Assembly: GCA_025506515.1 (NCBI GenBank)
Contig: CM046451.1
Location: 44,922,641-44,986,640, forward strand
Direction of reading: 5' to 3'
Source of the DNA: Flaveria trinervia
Taxonomy: Eukaryota > Streptophyta > Magnoliopsida > Asterales > Asteraceae
DNA: 64,000 nt
The translations under genes and the position numbers were made by a program. The notes beneath the pieces were generated by a model. That model did not search any database. It saw only the letters and a list, made by a program, of their open reading frames with translations, and was not told where the DNA came from. Below are positions 1 through 11,511 of this stretch, piece after piece (position 1 is the first letter of the stretch; the number at the start of each line of letters is the position of its first letter).

Positions 1-1250
1 ACACGTGGGAATATGTGGCTCCTACTTGGTAGGATTGGCAGGGTTTAGGATGTGAAGTCGTGAGTGGCTTCACATGGCATGTGGTGCGTGATTTGATCTT
101 TGTGTGGCATATAGTTGTGTTATAACTAGTGGATATGTTAATGTTCTAGATTCGCATGACTTGTATGATACTTGGTTGTATGATGATCTAAGTGATACAC
201 CTGGTTAATATAGCATACATATGATCTATTGAATGTTACCTATGTATGATATATGTGTATGGTTACTTGATTGGTTTACAACACATAAAGTCACCGACGG
301 GTCAAACGGGTCAACTGGGTCAAACATGTCTGTTTTTTCTGAAATCTTGAGTCTTTGGTTGTAGTGTACTTAGGGTTCACATGTTCTTTGCTTACACGTA
401 CTCATGTACTTATATGATCTAGGTAACCTCTGAAGGTTGTCTGTCTATTTTGTTTGTCAAGTCAAACTCTAAGTATCTTTACGCATATCAGGTGAGTTCA
501 TGCCCCACTCTTTATTTAATCTCTTTTGGGAGATAGCATACTGGTAAATCACAAACGCTTTATATATTCAAGTTGTGTATAATATTATATAGTGTTGATA
601 TCATGGAAAAGTCCTCACACTTTCGAATTGTTAATATTGAATAGCGGGGAAATTTGGGTAGTACTACTGGGTCTGACGAGCCCCACCTGTGTGACTCGAG
701 GTCAACCGGGTGAAAATTTTCCTATTGAACATTGTCACGACCTGTTAAGTCGTGACAGGAGGCAACAACGTAACACAGTCAGCTTCAATTGCGAAATCAC
801 TATGAAATAATATTTATTGTTAATGGACTAGCTATCTGTTAGAATGCACTACTTTTATATCTCTATTATTAAACTGTTTATGTTTGAATATCTCTTGAAC
901 TCACCAACCATTGTTGACATTTTACTATGCTATTCTCAGGTCATTAGCTTGCTTGCCATAGGAGCACTACATGGTTCACTTGCATTCTAAGACTCGGTCT
1001 TCAAGACATTTTTAGCATTTTAATGATTAATGTTTACTCTTTTGGGTTGGCACATGTTTTGCCATAGTATACACTTTTATTTCTTTGGGTTGTTTTTCAA
1101 AACGCTTCCGCACGGTTTAAAGTTTGTACTTTGGTTGAATTTATTTAAATTATGGCATATAGATTCGTTCTGAGTAACTATTGACTGTGATCCTGGTTTG
1201 TTCACACACCTCGCGGTAAAACTCCGCAAGTGGATTTTGAGGGTGTGACA
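1..1250 (+). mobile_element. Ty3/gypsy LTR, 3' portion (R/U5)
   Basis: Terminal part of a gypsy LTR whose start lies left of the window. It ends in the dinucleotide CA of GGGTGTGACA at 1241-1250, the same ending as the LTR at 4665-4675. Around 484-530 it shares a block with 3920-3975 (GTGAGTT..CATGCCCC followed by TTTTGGGA), and the words ACTCACCAAC recur near 899 and 4380, so the two LTRs are related. No primer binding site follows position 1250, so this is a 3' LTR or a solo LTR, not a 5' LTR. Confidence 0.65.
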
Positions 1251-2281
1251 CCTAAGGTAAAGGTTGTGGCTATTGAGCAACAAACTCAAATAGGTAGGGA
1301 ACAGACTTTCAAAAAACGATAACCTACTTGAGTGCCATAGACTTCTATCGAGTAGCAGCCCTTCTTCCCTCTATCAAGGGTGAGCTTCATGACCTGCATT
1401 CTCCATCAAGTCAAGCTACACCTGAATCTCAAATCAAGGTTGAACCCCAAGAGACAATACAACCTAGACCTAGTGCTGAATCATAACAAGGTTCATCTTC
1501 TAATCCAAAATAGGGTCTTGATCCTACTCCTAAACTTGTGAAGGAAAAGCCAACTGAGAAGGTCAAACAAGACCAATTTGGTGTTGTAGGTCAACCTGTT
1601 CAGTTAAAGTACAGAAAGAACAAAAGGATGGCCATTAGAAACAAAAAGAAGGAGAAGAAGAAGAAGACTAAGGCATCCACCTCTACACCTCAGGATGGGT
1701 TAGAATATCCTAGGTTACTCAAGATGAGACTGCTCAACAAATTGTACTTATTTTAGAGCCTCTTGCCGCTGGGATACCTATCCTATCTTAAGTATTTGCT
1801 ACTAAACTAGACAGATGGTAAATCACTAGAGATCAAAAGAGGTCAAGATGTTTACTTTTGGCAAAACATGCTTGATCTTCCTCTTCATGATCTCTGTGAC
1901 ATGAGGAGATAGTTTGAAAGTCTAATAAATCCCAAACAACTGATGATGAAGGGAATGGTTTTGATTCTAACAAGGACTCTAAACTGATGAAAATCATGCT
2001 TCAAGTTTTACAGTTTTGGTAGCATTAGCCTACGAGTAGTTTGTAAGAATCATACTTAGAGGTTGATGCAACTAAAGATATCTCAACATGAACGTGTGAA
2101 GCACAAGAAAGTTACTTGAAAATATTTGATACAACTAAGTTGTAACCTTTCGTGTTTTCATTAATAAAAAGTTAACATCATTATATTCTTGTAAGGGTCT
2201 TTTTCTCATTTATGAAACTATGTGGGTTATTTATGTTTGTTTCTTTATTAATTTAAAAGTTAATAACTTAATTTATTAAAT

Positions 2282-2283
<2 letters not shown>
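1251..2283 (+). pseudogene. Degenerate, unidentified, probably element-derived coding remnant
   Basis: I do not recognise a family. A stop-interrupted reading runs from about 1340 to 1756. Its longest open part (1538-1756, 72 codons) is rich in Lys/Glu with a basic run of about ten Lys/Arg/Glu residues near residue 30 and a Ser/Thr stretch after it. Such compositions are common in gag or third-ORF linkers of plant retroelements, but no catalytic or zinc motif is visible. 1757-2283 shows no further coding signal. Confidence 0.3.

Positions 2284-2312
<29 letters not shown>
2284..2312. repeat. (AAT)n microsatellite
   Basis: About nine uninterrupted AAT/TAA triplets in AT-rich intergenic sequence. 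Confidence 0.9.
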
Positions 2313-2314
<2 letters not shown>

Positions 2315-3270
2315 AATATAAGGATGATAATGATCAATATATTTATAAACTTTGAAAAATCAATTATATGAATAAACCAAAGTTTATAAAGTTCAAATAA
2401 GTTAATAATAAAAACTGAAAGTTTAAATACGTTCAAGGGGTAATTATAACAAATTGAAAACTTTAAATGAAAGTTTTAGCATCAAATAATAAAAACTAAA
2501 CTACAGGGACCAATTGTGTAAAGTTTCTAAACCTAACCCTCCACCCTCTTTCTCTCTCTCCCCGCAAATCTGGCGGACCCTCCGGCCATTTCCTACCGGA
2601 CTCCAGCGAAGTCTAAATGCGGGTAAAACGTTTAAAACGAACCTCAATCATTTCCAACCGTTCCGCGGACATGATTCGAACATATTAAAGGACTTAATTT
2701 GAGTTTTAACATCGGGTATGACGGAATTGAACTCGGTAACCGATCACCATTAAACCTTCAAGTCGTTCAAGCATTAACACTCAATAATAATCAAATTAAC
2801 TTCACCTACACAATCGTTTGAGCATAACTAAACTTCTACACAACATAATTTAATCTGAAACACATTCAAACATCCCAAACAAATCACACTTTCATCGTGA
2901 CCTGCAACTTGGTCGAACCCTACCTTTTGCACAATTTGATACGCAATTGATTGGGGGTATTCGAAGATCACAACCGTGTGAAACTACACACAAAGTTAAT
3001 CTGGATTTTGTCACCATTTAAATTTCAAATGACCCCAAGCTTGGTCGCGACTATTCTAGATTTTTTTCTTATCATTTTCAAACATAATCAAGCAAGTTAA
3101 TGACATATTTATGTTCGTTTAAGCATAGGGAACAAAAGCCTCATGGTTAATTTGGTTAATTACATCGAATTGATGTTCAATTTTGGATTCAATCGTTCTT
3201 GGGTTCTTGGTGATTTGGGGGTTTATTGAATAAATGTATTTAAAGATATACAGTGGGAGTTGTAACAAGT
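2313..3270 (+). other. Gene-free stretch, probably gypsy LTR U3 or other LTR remnant
   Basis: No credible ORF. A pyrimidine-rich run (2540-2570, CTCTCT type) follows an AT-rich block, as at the transcription start of many plant gypsy LTRs. The stretch lies directly left of the LTR that ends at 4675, so part of it may be the U3 of that LTR. The LTR start (TG) could not be fixed. Confidence 0.3.
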
Positions 3271-3340
3271 ATGGGCATTGGCTCAACTGGTCAACACTTG
3301 GAGCACATACATAGGGGACCCGGGTTCTATCCCGGGCACC
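3271..3340 (+). other. tRNA-like head (box A and box B), possible SINE or tRNA relic
   Basis: TGGCTCAACTGG at 3279-3290 fits the RNA polymerase III box A consensus at every position. GGTTCTATCCC at 3323-3333 fits box B with one mismatch. The box starts are 44 bp apart, as in a tRNA gene, and box B lies inside a perfect 5-bp T-arm stem (CCGGG on both sides of the loop). The D loop is too long and the acceptor stem pairs only in part, so it is not a functional tRNA. A tRNA-derived SINE head is the best reading. Confidence 0.4.
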
Positions 3341-4675
3341 CACATTATTTTTTGGGCCTTTTCATTATCAAATTTAAATACATAAAAATAGTAATATTTA
3401 TAAAAATTATTTTTGTAAACTTCAATTATTTTTAAAGGCGCCAAAGTATTTTCTGTAAATATTTCTAAATTTAAATAATTCAATACTCTTTTAATAAAAC
3501 ATTTTAATTATGTTATTCTTAGATGATGTCTTATAAAATTGTTTTTAAATAATAGTTTAAATTAATAAATCATTATTGGTCAATATGTTATTTTTTAGTT
3601 ATTGTTTACTCGTGTTTATTTCAAACAATTATAAAATGTATTTACATCTATATTTAAACTTTACAAATTATTGTAATGATATAATTTCTTTTCTCCATAT
3701 TAAAATATCTAAAAGGTATATTTCTTTTCATTAGATTAAAATACACTTGATTTCATTATGTAACCTATTTACTTATTAAAACCCCAAATTCGTATCAAAA
3801 CCCTAGTTCACGTTTAATCGTTCATATTACCTTTAAACTTAACCTTAAAATATATTTGGTAACTTGTAAAACGAATCATTGGAGCATCGTTTAGTTTCTT
3901 GTTATCATCTTATTTATCTATCAAGTGAGTTTTCATGCCCCTTTTTTACTTTATTTTACACCTTTTTGGGATGAAACATGTTAACATATAAACTTACACT
4001 TGTAAAGATCTTGATACTTGTAAATGCACATGCAATTAATCTTTACTTTTAGTCATGGTTATTTGTAATATTGTGATTCTTATATGATAGACATTATATG
4101 TTGACAATCAATAACTATTGCTAGTCAGGCGACTCATATATCTATGGGCCTGACAAGCCTATTTTGTGCTAAAGTCGAGGTTATTGCCGGATCCTGATGG
4201 CGTATGCTTGTTCATCATGGACCAAGTACACTTAGCTAATCATTATAACTTGTAAAGGATATTCTTAGTCAAGGTTTGATTGTAGTTATATGTTATCTAT
4301 AAATTTGCTCTATTCAAAACCATTGACATTAATTGGTACTTGTAAACTTTTACATGTATATGTATGCTTAACCCATGGAAACTCACCAACTTTCAAAGTT
4401 GAATATTTATTTTTAACATGTTTCAAGAAATGCACAAGGTTGATGATTATCTTTTGAAGCATGCTTACACCTAGGAATTGGACCTAGAAAAATAATAACA
4501 TGTCTTAAAACATGGAAGTTGAACTTTTATTACTTTCTTTCATTGAGACTTTTGGATGTAATATTTAATTATCTTATGATTTATCATATTTACAATTAAT
4601 GGTAGCGTTAAGTGGTTGTGAATAATCTTAACCCTCACATCTCAACGATTCTACCGTTAAGGTTGGGGTGTGACA
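3330..4675 (+). mobile_element. Ty3/gypsy 5' LTR (start unresolved)
   Basis: The LTR ends in GGGGTGTGACA at 4665-4675, followed three bases later by a primer binding site. The AT-rich block 3330-3757 recurs with moderate divergence at 6719-7147, which identifies the second copy. The stretch 3900-4675 is the R/U5 part and shares words with the LTR at 1-1250. No start TG or target duplication was found, and the tRNA-like segment at 3271-3340 sits at the left end of the shared block. Confidence 0.6.
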
Positions 4676-4678
4676 GAT

Positions 4679-4690
4679 TGGTATCAGAGC
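4679..4690 (+). promoter_or_regulatory. Primer binding site, initiator Met-tRNA type (gypsy)
   Basis: TGGTATCAGAGC, complementary to the 3' end of plant initiator Met-tRNA, three bases after the LTR end at 4675. It fixes the plus orientation of this element. Confidence 0.85.
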
Positions 4691-5389
4691 CCATAACTAT
4701 AGAGATTTTGGTTATTAGAAATGGTTACCTATAAACTAGTTCATGCATGAACCTCATAAGAAACATCTTTATGATCATGTAAATATATATTGTTTCATGC
4801 TACATGATGCTACCTATTTAGGAAGGCCTCTTAATATGCAACTTGATGCCTTTAGTTAGGATTGCCTTGTAATTAAGAAACTTGGTTTCCTTGTCTCCCC
4901 GAAACTTATTCTTAATCCCTTGTTCTCTTAATGAAGAAATCTCTTAAACTTATTCTTAATGACAAGTGGGATCGTACGCTTTATATCGAAAGGTTAAAAT
5001 CTTTAGACTTTATGTATAATCTATAAAAGTATCATCAATGTTTTAATTCCATGAACCTAAAGAAATATTGTGTGACTCATAGACACCTGTATTCTGGATT
5101 TCCTAGCAAAAAGCTTTCGAGCTTAGGTAAGCATTTTGCATAAATCACTATCAACTGTGGGACTAGTTATGCTTACTTGGGGATTTCTAGGATGAGTGAT
5201 AAACTATGGTCAATATACACAAGTTTCTAAGGCAATTGGAGTTAACTCACCTTGACGTGTCAACGTTTTCAAATGATAATGCGTTACCAAATGGAATCAT
5301 TCCAGGTGTGTTACAAGTCCTGAATAATCTTTGTTTAATTTATTATCCTTTACTCCAAATTCCTATGACTAACTTACTTTGTATCCAGC

Positions 5390-6526
5390 ATGTCTCGTCA
5401 TCATGGAAAGCATGGTACCTCCAACCACAAATTGGCCGCCATAATCGCTTGACAAATGGCTGTCATAATTTTGACTATGGTTGCCGAACTAAATAGCACC
5501 TTGATGACCAACACTAGGACTAACAACAATGGCAATGGACAAGGAGAGAATAGTGCAAATCAAGGATGAAACAACCAAACCTGTACGTTTAAGCGCTTCA
5601 ACTCATGCAAACACACCAGCTTTAATGGGAAGGAAGGAACCATTGGACTTCTCGAGTGGTTTGAAAGCATGGAGAACACCTTTATCAACTATGAGTATCC
5701 CGAGGCACTCAAAGTGCGTTATGCCACAACTGTTCTCTAACAAAGGGCACTTATGTGGGGGAATAGCGAGAAGAGAAACCGTGGTGATGATATTGTGTTC
5801 GTAGTAACTTGGGATGAGTTTAAGAACATTGCCATCTAAAAGTTCTGGCGGAGTTAAGCATCCTGTTACCCCATATGGTCGACACTGTTCCTTGTAACAT
5901 TGAGAAGTTCATCAAGGGGGTGCCACCCCAAATCCAAGATGTTGTGGTGGGAATTAGACCCATAACTTTGGAAGATGCCATTACCATGACCACTCAACTT
6001 ACTGAAAATCATATTGGAGCGGGCACCTTGTCTATCAAAGGTGCTAAAAGACTGAAAAGGTGGTCCCTGAAGCAGCTAAGGAGAGTAAGAATGAATCGTC
6101 TTACAACAATAAGAAATGCAAGTTCACACCAGCTCGTAATTTTGTTATGGCTACACCCAAGGTACCTCAAAGACAACTCGTTCCTGTGGCACAAGCACCT
6201 GTTGTTAGGGCCTATTTGGTCTTCTACCTTTGTGTAATGTCTGTAGGTATCATCATGCGGGTAATACCCCATGCCACATCTATACACTATGCGGTAAGTA
6301 TGGACACTTGGTGGCTACTTATCACCGTGCACAAAACAATGTCACGTTGGTTGACAATCGTGCTTGCTACAACTGTCGGGAACCTTGTAATTTTCGCCCA
6401 CAATGCCCTCATCTTGTGGGTAACGTTCCACAAGCCCAAGGACATGCTTTCAACATCAATTCAAACCAAGCACAAGCAAACAATGATGTGGTTAACGGTA
6501 TGTCAAATCCAACCCCAACTCTATGA
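5390..6526 (+). pseudogene. Ty3/gypsy gag, decayed
   Basis: The likely start is the ATG at 5390 after the untranslated leader. Across three frames the translation shows the chromovirus-type gag core: a block with GTIGLLEWFESME at about 5637-5680, then a VTWDEFKN block near 5805-5830, and a PPQIQD/VVGIRPIT block at 5923-5960. The 3' part (6230-6526) holds the zinc-binding region. The last CCHC knuckle reads CYNCREPCNFRPQC, so its histidine is replaced by Asn and a Gly by Cys. At least three frameshifts and several stops are present. This was the nucleocapsid/capsid gene of a Tekay-like element and is now inactive. Confidence 0.7.
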
Positions 6527-6539
6527 TCTAAGTTCTTTC

Positions 6540-6715
6540 GTTTCTTTCCCTGTATCGTTAAATGTCTTTAAAACTGAACAGCTATGTTTCTTATTAATAA
6601 TTCCTATGCCTACGTTCTATTTGATTCTAAAGAGAATAAGAGTTTTGACTCGTTAGAATTTGAGCCTATACTGCTAAGCCACATACAAAATTTGAAAGAC
6701 CTCTTACCTCCCATG
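6540..6715 (+). pseudogene. Ty3/gypsy protease fragment
   Basis: Reading across the region gives the start of a gypsy aspartic protease (LINNSYAYVLFDS near 6590-6630). The catalytic D-S-G-A/T-x-S motif is replaced by D-S-K-E-N-K-S, so the Gly is lost. The coding sequence stops at 6715, where LTR-like sequence begins. RT, RNase H and integrase are missing, so most of pol has been deleted. Confidence 0.5.
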
Positions 6716-7150
6716 TCGATCCCAAGCACCCACATTATTTTTAGGCCTTTTTCTTAACAAATTTGAATACCAAAAAATTTTAATAATTATAAAAGTTATT
6801 TCTGTAAAGTTTAATTATTTTGAAGGACACCAAATTATTTTCTATAAATTTCTAAATTCAAATAATTCAATACTCTTTTAATAAAACATTTTAACAAAAG
6901 TTATTCTTGAATTATTTCTTATAAAATGGATTTTAAATAATAGTTTAAACTAATAATTATTATTAGTCAATACATTACTTTTTAATTATTTTTTAATGAT
7001 ATTTATTTCAAACAATAATAAAATTAATTTACATCTTATATTTAAACTTTACAAATTATTGTAAAGGATTTAATTTCTTTTCCCCATTTTAAAATATCTA
7101 AATGGTATATTTCTTTTCATTGAATTAAAATATACTTGATCTCGTTATTT
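6716..7150 (+). mobile_element. Partial second LTR copy of the gypsy element
   Basis: It aligns by eye with 3330-3757 over about 430 bp, starting inside the box B-like segment and stopping where the first copy continues into R/U5. It therefore lacks both LTR ends. Together with the missing pol this indicates a deletion of the element's interior and 3' LTR end. Confidence 0.6.
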
Positions 7151-7303
7151 ATATAAGGCCCCGTTCCCGAGACGCTCACAGTTGGTCGATCATCGCACTT
7201 AAAACATATAAATACATTTGTCTTTCATAAAACATCGCAGCGGAATTACAAAATATATATCTCATTTCATTATAAAAGCTTTTGCAAAATAATACATCGC
7301 TAA
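7151..7303. other. Unassigned sequence flanking element E
   Basis: Short non-coding stretch between the gypsy LTR fragment and the terminal TG of the E LTR. The word CATCGCAGCGGAA is of a kind often seen in plant gypsy LTRs, but no element could be assigned. The five bases before E are GCTAA, the expected left target duplication; the partner lies outside the window. Confidence 0.3.
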
Positions 7304-8039
7304 TGTTAGGACCGTTTTCGGTACGGAGTACTAACTGATTTATGTGTATACCAAACAAATAGTTTGGAATCCTATTTGATTGGCGATCCAATCAGCGAAA
7401 ACGCAAGTATAATCAATCTAAGAATGAATCTAAAAATTAAGAACGATTGTAGGATGATTTATTGCGATCTATGAACTTGGAACAGGTGTTCTAGGGTCTT
7501 TGGACGACTAGGTTACGATTTAGTACGTAGGGATTTGAAATCTCCTTTTTTGCATGAATTAAGTGGTATTTATAGGTTAGGGTTTTCCATTCGTGCGACT
7601 GAACTGTTTGCATGGTTCACTCTGCGATTGAATCATGCGGTTGATCCATGCGACCGACTGAAGATTTAGTCGTGTGACTTAGTCAATCTCATGATACAAT
7701 CGTGCGACTGATCCAGTCTCCTGGTTCAATCGTGCGACAGGTTCATTAGCATGAAGTATTCATGCGTATGGTCCATTAGCATGGCCCATTCGCATGAGAA
7801 CTTCACACGATTAAGTTTAGGCACATTTCTCAATCATTATCGACTAAGAACTAGGTAAACAACCACAAACGTATATAGTTAGTTCAATATGCATTATCAC
7901 ACAATAATTAATGAAATATTAAACATTATAAGCATCACAAACACATTACATTTCATTCATACCCATTCAGTTATATATATGTAAGACATGAACGACATTT
8001 TACATTTGAGCTCCTAAACTAGGTACACATGTATCTACA
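7304..8039 (-). mobile_element. 3' LTR of element E
   Basis: Bounded by TG (7304) and CA (8039) and followed by a polypurine tract. Its plus-strand start TGTTAGGA and the block around 7368-7395 match the reverse complement of the element A LTR end. A TATA box (TATAAATA on the minus strand, 7567-7574) lies just downstream, in the sense direction, of an array of CpG motifs at 7588-7800 (TCGTGCGACTGA-like words). The array thus occupies the enhancer position of U3. Confidence 0.9.
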
Positions 8040-8051
8040 AACTCCCCCTTA
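8040..8051 (-). promoter_or_regulatory. Polypurine tract of element E
   Basis: AACTCCCCCTTA on the plus strand, i.e. TAAGGGGGAGTT in the sense direction, directly before the 3' LTR: the plus-strand priming site for reverse transcription. Confidence 0.85.
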
Positions 8052-9479
8052 GACCTAGTTTACTCTAATGTCTAACATTCTTCATCAGCTCTTCAAACTT
8101 CTTATACTTCTACATGTATTTCGAATGCAAAGCAGAGTCTTATCACGTTTTGGAACTAAAGGGCTTGTATAATGTCTTACGCGTCATAGAACAGTGGCCA
8201 CTTGTATAAAGTGTAGACATCGTCAGAAGAAAAGTTAGTTAGCCACATTGGGTCAAATACCTTGATAATTTCCATATTTCCATCTCTGTTCAGAACAATG
8301 ACCGCCTCACCTATTCTCCAGTCACAGTACTACCACTTGAAGTGTGGAGTGAAGTCCTGAGGCATTTCCCTTAGAGGATTCTTGACATCGTTAGCGGAGG
8401 ACTCCACTTTAGCACTATCTTTGGCTTTCCGGTAATGGCATCAACTTTAGACCGTTTGATATACCTCGTTGGTTGTTATGATTTGAAGTTGACCCACCTG
8501 GTGTGGTACTCTTTTTGTAATGCAGCCTCAAAGCAGCCTTACATCTTTCTTGGGTCAGCAAATAACAGCTTCATTTGGCCAGTTGGTTGAGCTCAAAACC
8601 AGGGAGAGTCTTCAGATCATGTGGGAATCTGAAGTACTCAATTCACTTCTCCCTCTTGACAGCATATACATTTACATCTTCAAAATAGGCCCACGTGATA
8701 ATCTTTCCTAACACCTTGTGATGCTTTTTCACTTTGTAGAGCTTCGTGTAGGCACTCGGCTTTGGAGCAGTGCGTTGGGCCTGGATCTCTGCAAAACATG
8801 CCATCCATTCAGCCTTTTTGATGTTGACATCGGTGTCCAAGGCTTGGGCTTGATCCGGATTCTTCTCTGCGTATTGCTCCATCTGATCCAGTTTCTCGAA
8901 CGTATCACTGACAAGAGTGTCACCTAGATTGGGGACTACATTACCCTCTTTATTAGCATACTCTGGATAGTGTTGGGTTGTGACGTCTTCAATCTCTATC
9001 TCCTCCATAACATTAAGCTCTTCTTCACTAGCCACATCAAGAGTAGGGGCATCTTTGACTATTTCATCCGGATTCAGCCAGAACATCTCCGCCAATTGCT
9101 CATCAGTAAGGACATGAATTATTTCTCCTTCTTCAGGAGTATAACTCACAAACCTCCTGATAATCCTTTGCAAATCAAGTATCATAGTGAATTGAGACTT
9201 GATTTGCTGTAAGGGAGCAACATCGTATTGGTTGATCTGCTTGATTTAAACATTTAACACATTAATCATTTATCAATAATCAAGACAGTTAAATAGCAAA
9301 TATATATATAAACATTAAGTACATAAGTTTAATACATGATTCAATTACACAAGATTCAAATTACATAAACTCTAAACAATACTTTTATCTTGAATCATGT
9401 GCTCTTCTTCAGTTGGGGCCGAGGTCGACGCACCTTGATCCTGAGTCTTCTTGGTGCGCCTCTCTCTTGCTTATGTGGC

Positions 9480-9612
9480 CCCTGATGCCGCTGCATCATC
9501 TCCTTCCTTATCATCTCCTCCATCTCCTACACCATCATCAACTCCTTCTTCTGTCTCTTCCTCATCATCATCCTCCTCATCATCATCCACATCTCCATTG
9601 TCATCACCATCC
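9480..9612 (-). repeat. Low-complexity (TCA/TCC)n tract inside ORF3 of E
   Basis: Imperfect trinucleotide repeat. On the coding strand it reads as an Asp/Glu/Gly-rich acidic segment; the plus-strand poly-Ser reading is a shadow. Confidence 0.7.
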
Positions 9613-9961
9613 TTTCTCTTATCTTCGAAGGCTCATTCTTTGTTCCTTTGAGCTTAAGCAGGATAGTCTTTTTGGCAGCTTCCAACTCCTCTATCTTCAT
9701 TGTGATAGGACTTTATGCTCCTGGAGTTGGGCAGTCTCCTCACCCTCTACAGCCATCTGCTGAGCTTGGTACAGAATCAGCTTGGCCTACTATGAGATCT
9801 ATTGTGCTTGGGTAGCGTTTTGCTCCACAAGCTGACGTATTTGGGCAGCTCTCTCTTCATTAGCAACCCATAGCTTTAGCACCATTTTGTTTAGTGCTGA
9901 CAGCTGATCCTCTACCCTAATGGTATGTAAGGATGATCCTGTAGTGAATATCAGGTGGGAT

Positions 9962-10240
9962 GATGGTCTGGGTTGGTGGCTAGTGGTGGTGGTGGTGGTA
10001 GTGGTGAATATGGGTGGTGGTATAGGAGTGGGTGGTGATGGGTAGGCTATAGTGGTGGTGGAGTAGTGTAGATGGGTGGTGGAGTGGCTATAGTAGTGAT
10101 GGTGGGTGAAGTGGTAGTAGTGGTGGTGGTAGATGGGAGTGTGGTGGTGGTAGATGGGAGTGTGGTGGTGGTAGGTGGTGTGGTAGTGGTGGTGGTAGCA
10201 GTAGTGGGTGAGGTGGTGGTTGTGGCAGTAGTAGAGGTCA
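9962..10240 (-). repeat. Low-complexity (GTG/GGT)n tract inside ORF3 of E
   Basis: Imperfect GGT/GTG repeat including two adjacent copies of a GTGGTGGTAGATGGGAGT unit near 10122-10160. In the frame of the ORF that begins at 10313 it codes for Thr/Pro runs. Element C has a comparable tract at the equivalent place (42119-42290). Confidence 0.75.
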
Positions 10241-11511
10241 CTATAAACTTTAGCCTCTTCCCCTTCTTGCCATAGGGGTGAGCCATTCTCTTCCTCCTCA
10301 TGCCTTTAGGCACTGTGGCTCCCCCTTAGCTGTTGGGCGGGTCCGGGTTATTTGATGGATCTATATCAGCAGCAACAGCATCCCCGGACCCCCTAGCGTC
10401 CACCAACCGCCCTAATACCTCTTTGTGTGGCTATGACCCGGCTCCCCACAGTTCGCAGCAGAGACTCTTCCTCAGACACCTCCTCTTCCATCTGGAAGTC
10501 AGGGTGAAGAGGAGCTGGTTCGGTTACACCCTGACCATCCCCTCCCTCATCAGCATCATAATCATCACCATCGGAGTCATCGGAAGGTAGAGCAATCTAC
10601 TCAACATCCGAGTCACCGTCCTCGTGACACCACTTTCACCGAGCTGGCGCCACATAGTCTTCTCTAGCCAAGTGCCAAAACAACCTCTTTACAGGGGGCT
10701 TTAGCTGCTTGCCCCTGTATACCTTCATTCTTCCAAGAGTGGTACCATCCATGATCTCGAGAGATACAACATCATGACTCTCCTTAGGCAGTGAAGGAAG
10801 CTTCTCATCAATGATCATCTGCAGAAATCTTGGATACATGCAGAAGCCTTCCTTGCCTTTGGCCTTTATATTCTTAATCAAGTAGGAGAAAATCATGTTG
10901 GAGTAGCTGAAGGGGTGATTCAGCACCTGTGCCACGTAGGCATTCTGGATTTGGTCTGATAAATCATCAAATCTACCCCTTCGTGAAGCAATGCACTTTT
11001 GAATGACATGAGCTAGGTACTTGAACTAGGGACACATGTTGCTTTTATTGAGCACACTTGCATTGATGTCCGCAGTGTACCTCATCAGTAGGAAGCATCC
11101 CCTTACGGTAAGAGGATGTAGTCTGGTGGGGTAGATAGCATCATCTCCCAAATCCAAAACTCATCTCAGATTGGCTGCCGTGACCTCAATCTCCGGGGCA
11201 AAGATGGTGCTACGTATACTATAGGGCTCAATCGATCGGTCGACAGAAGCACCTTCCCAGAAGGCCTGCTGTATCGACCTATAGCGTGTGCAGGGCGTAG
11301 ATATCGCTCGATATATCCTCAATCTCCTTAGGAATGCAATAATACTAGCCAATTCGGCAGCATTCCGAGTGGTGGCATCCAAGTGAGCACAAATATTGTG
11401 CTTGTTGTTTATGATCCACCTATCTGCCATGATTCTGTAACACAGAAAAATACACATTAGTTCTACACATAACCAAAATCATTTCATCTTTAACTGTTTG
11501 AGATCAATCTG

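Larger units (their letters stand above)
8230..11430 (-). pseudogene. Element E ORF3, two-domain protein of unknown function, broken
   Basis: Starts at ATG 11430-11428 (MADRW). The N-terminal domain (11430-10636) has an aromatic block (SIQQAFWEGA), LHPLTVRGC and the signature MYPRFLQ (about 10835-10815). The centre (10635-9400) is low complexity: Thr/Pro-rich (10313-10047), a short coiled coil (about 9930-9800), then an acidic Asp/Glu run (9610-9480). The C-terminal domain (about 9230-8300) shows DEIVKDAP, YTKLYKVKKH and NVYAVKREK. Stops interrupt it at about 11161 and 8640, and there are frameshifts. No transmembrane segment is visible, which speaks against an envelope protein. The same domains occur in A, B and C. 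Function unknown; I infer a regulatory or nucleic-acid-associated role only from context. Confidence 0.75.

Noticed and set aside
2514..2702. 5' UTR or first exon of a host gene (CT-rich start, short ORF)
   Set aside because: The ORF has no recognisable domain, no continuation downstream, and the surroundings are LTR-like.
3271..3340. Functional tRNA gene
   Set aside because: The D loop is too long, the acceptor stem pairs only partly and no normal anticodon arm can be drawn.
6060..6656. 198-codon plus-strand ORF as an intact gene
   Set aside because: It is an out-of-frame reading over gypsy gag and protease; the zinc-knuckle and gag motifs are in the other frames.
9413..9763. Plus-strand ORF with Ser, His and Leu runs
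   Set aside because: Antisense shadow of the acidic low-complexity part of ORF3 in E; no start context or conservation.
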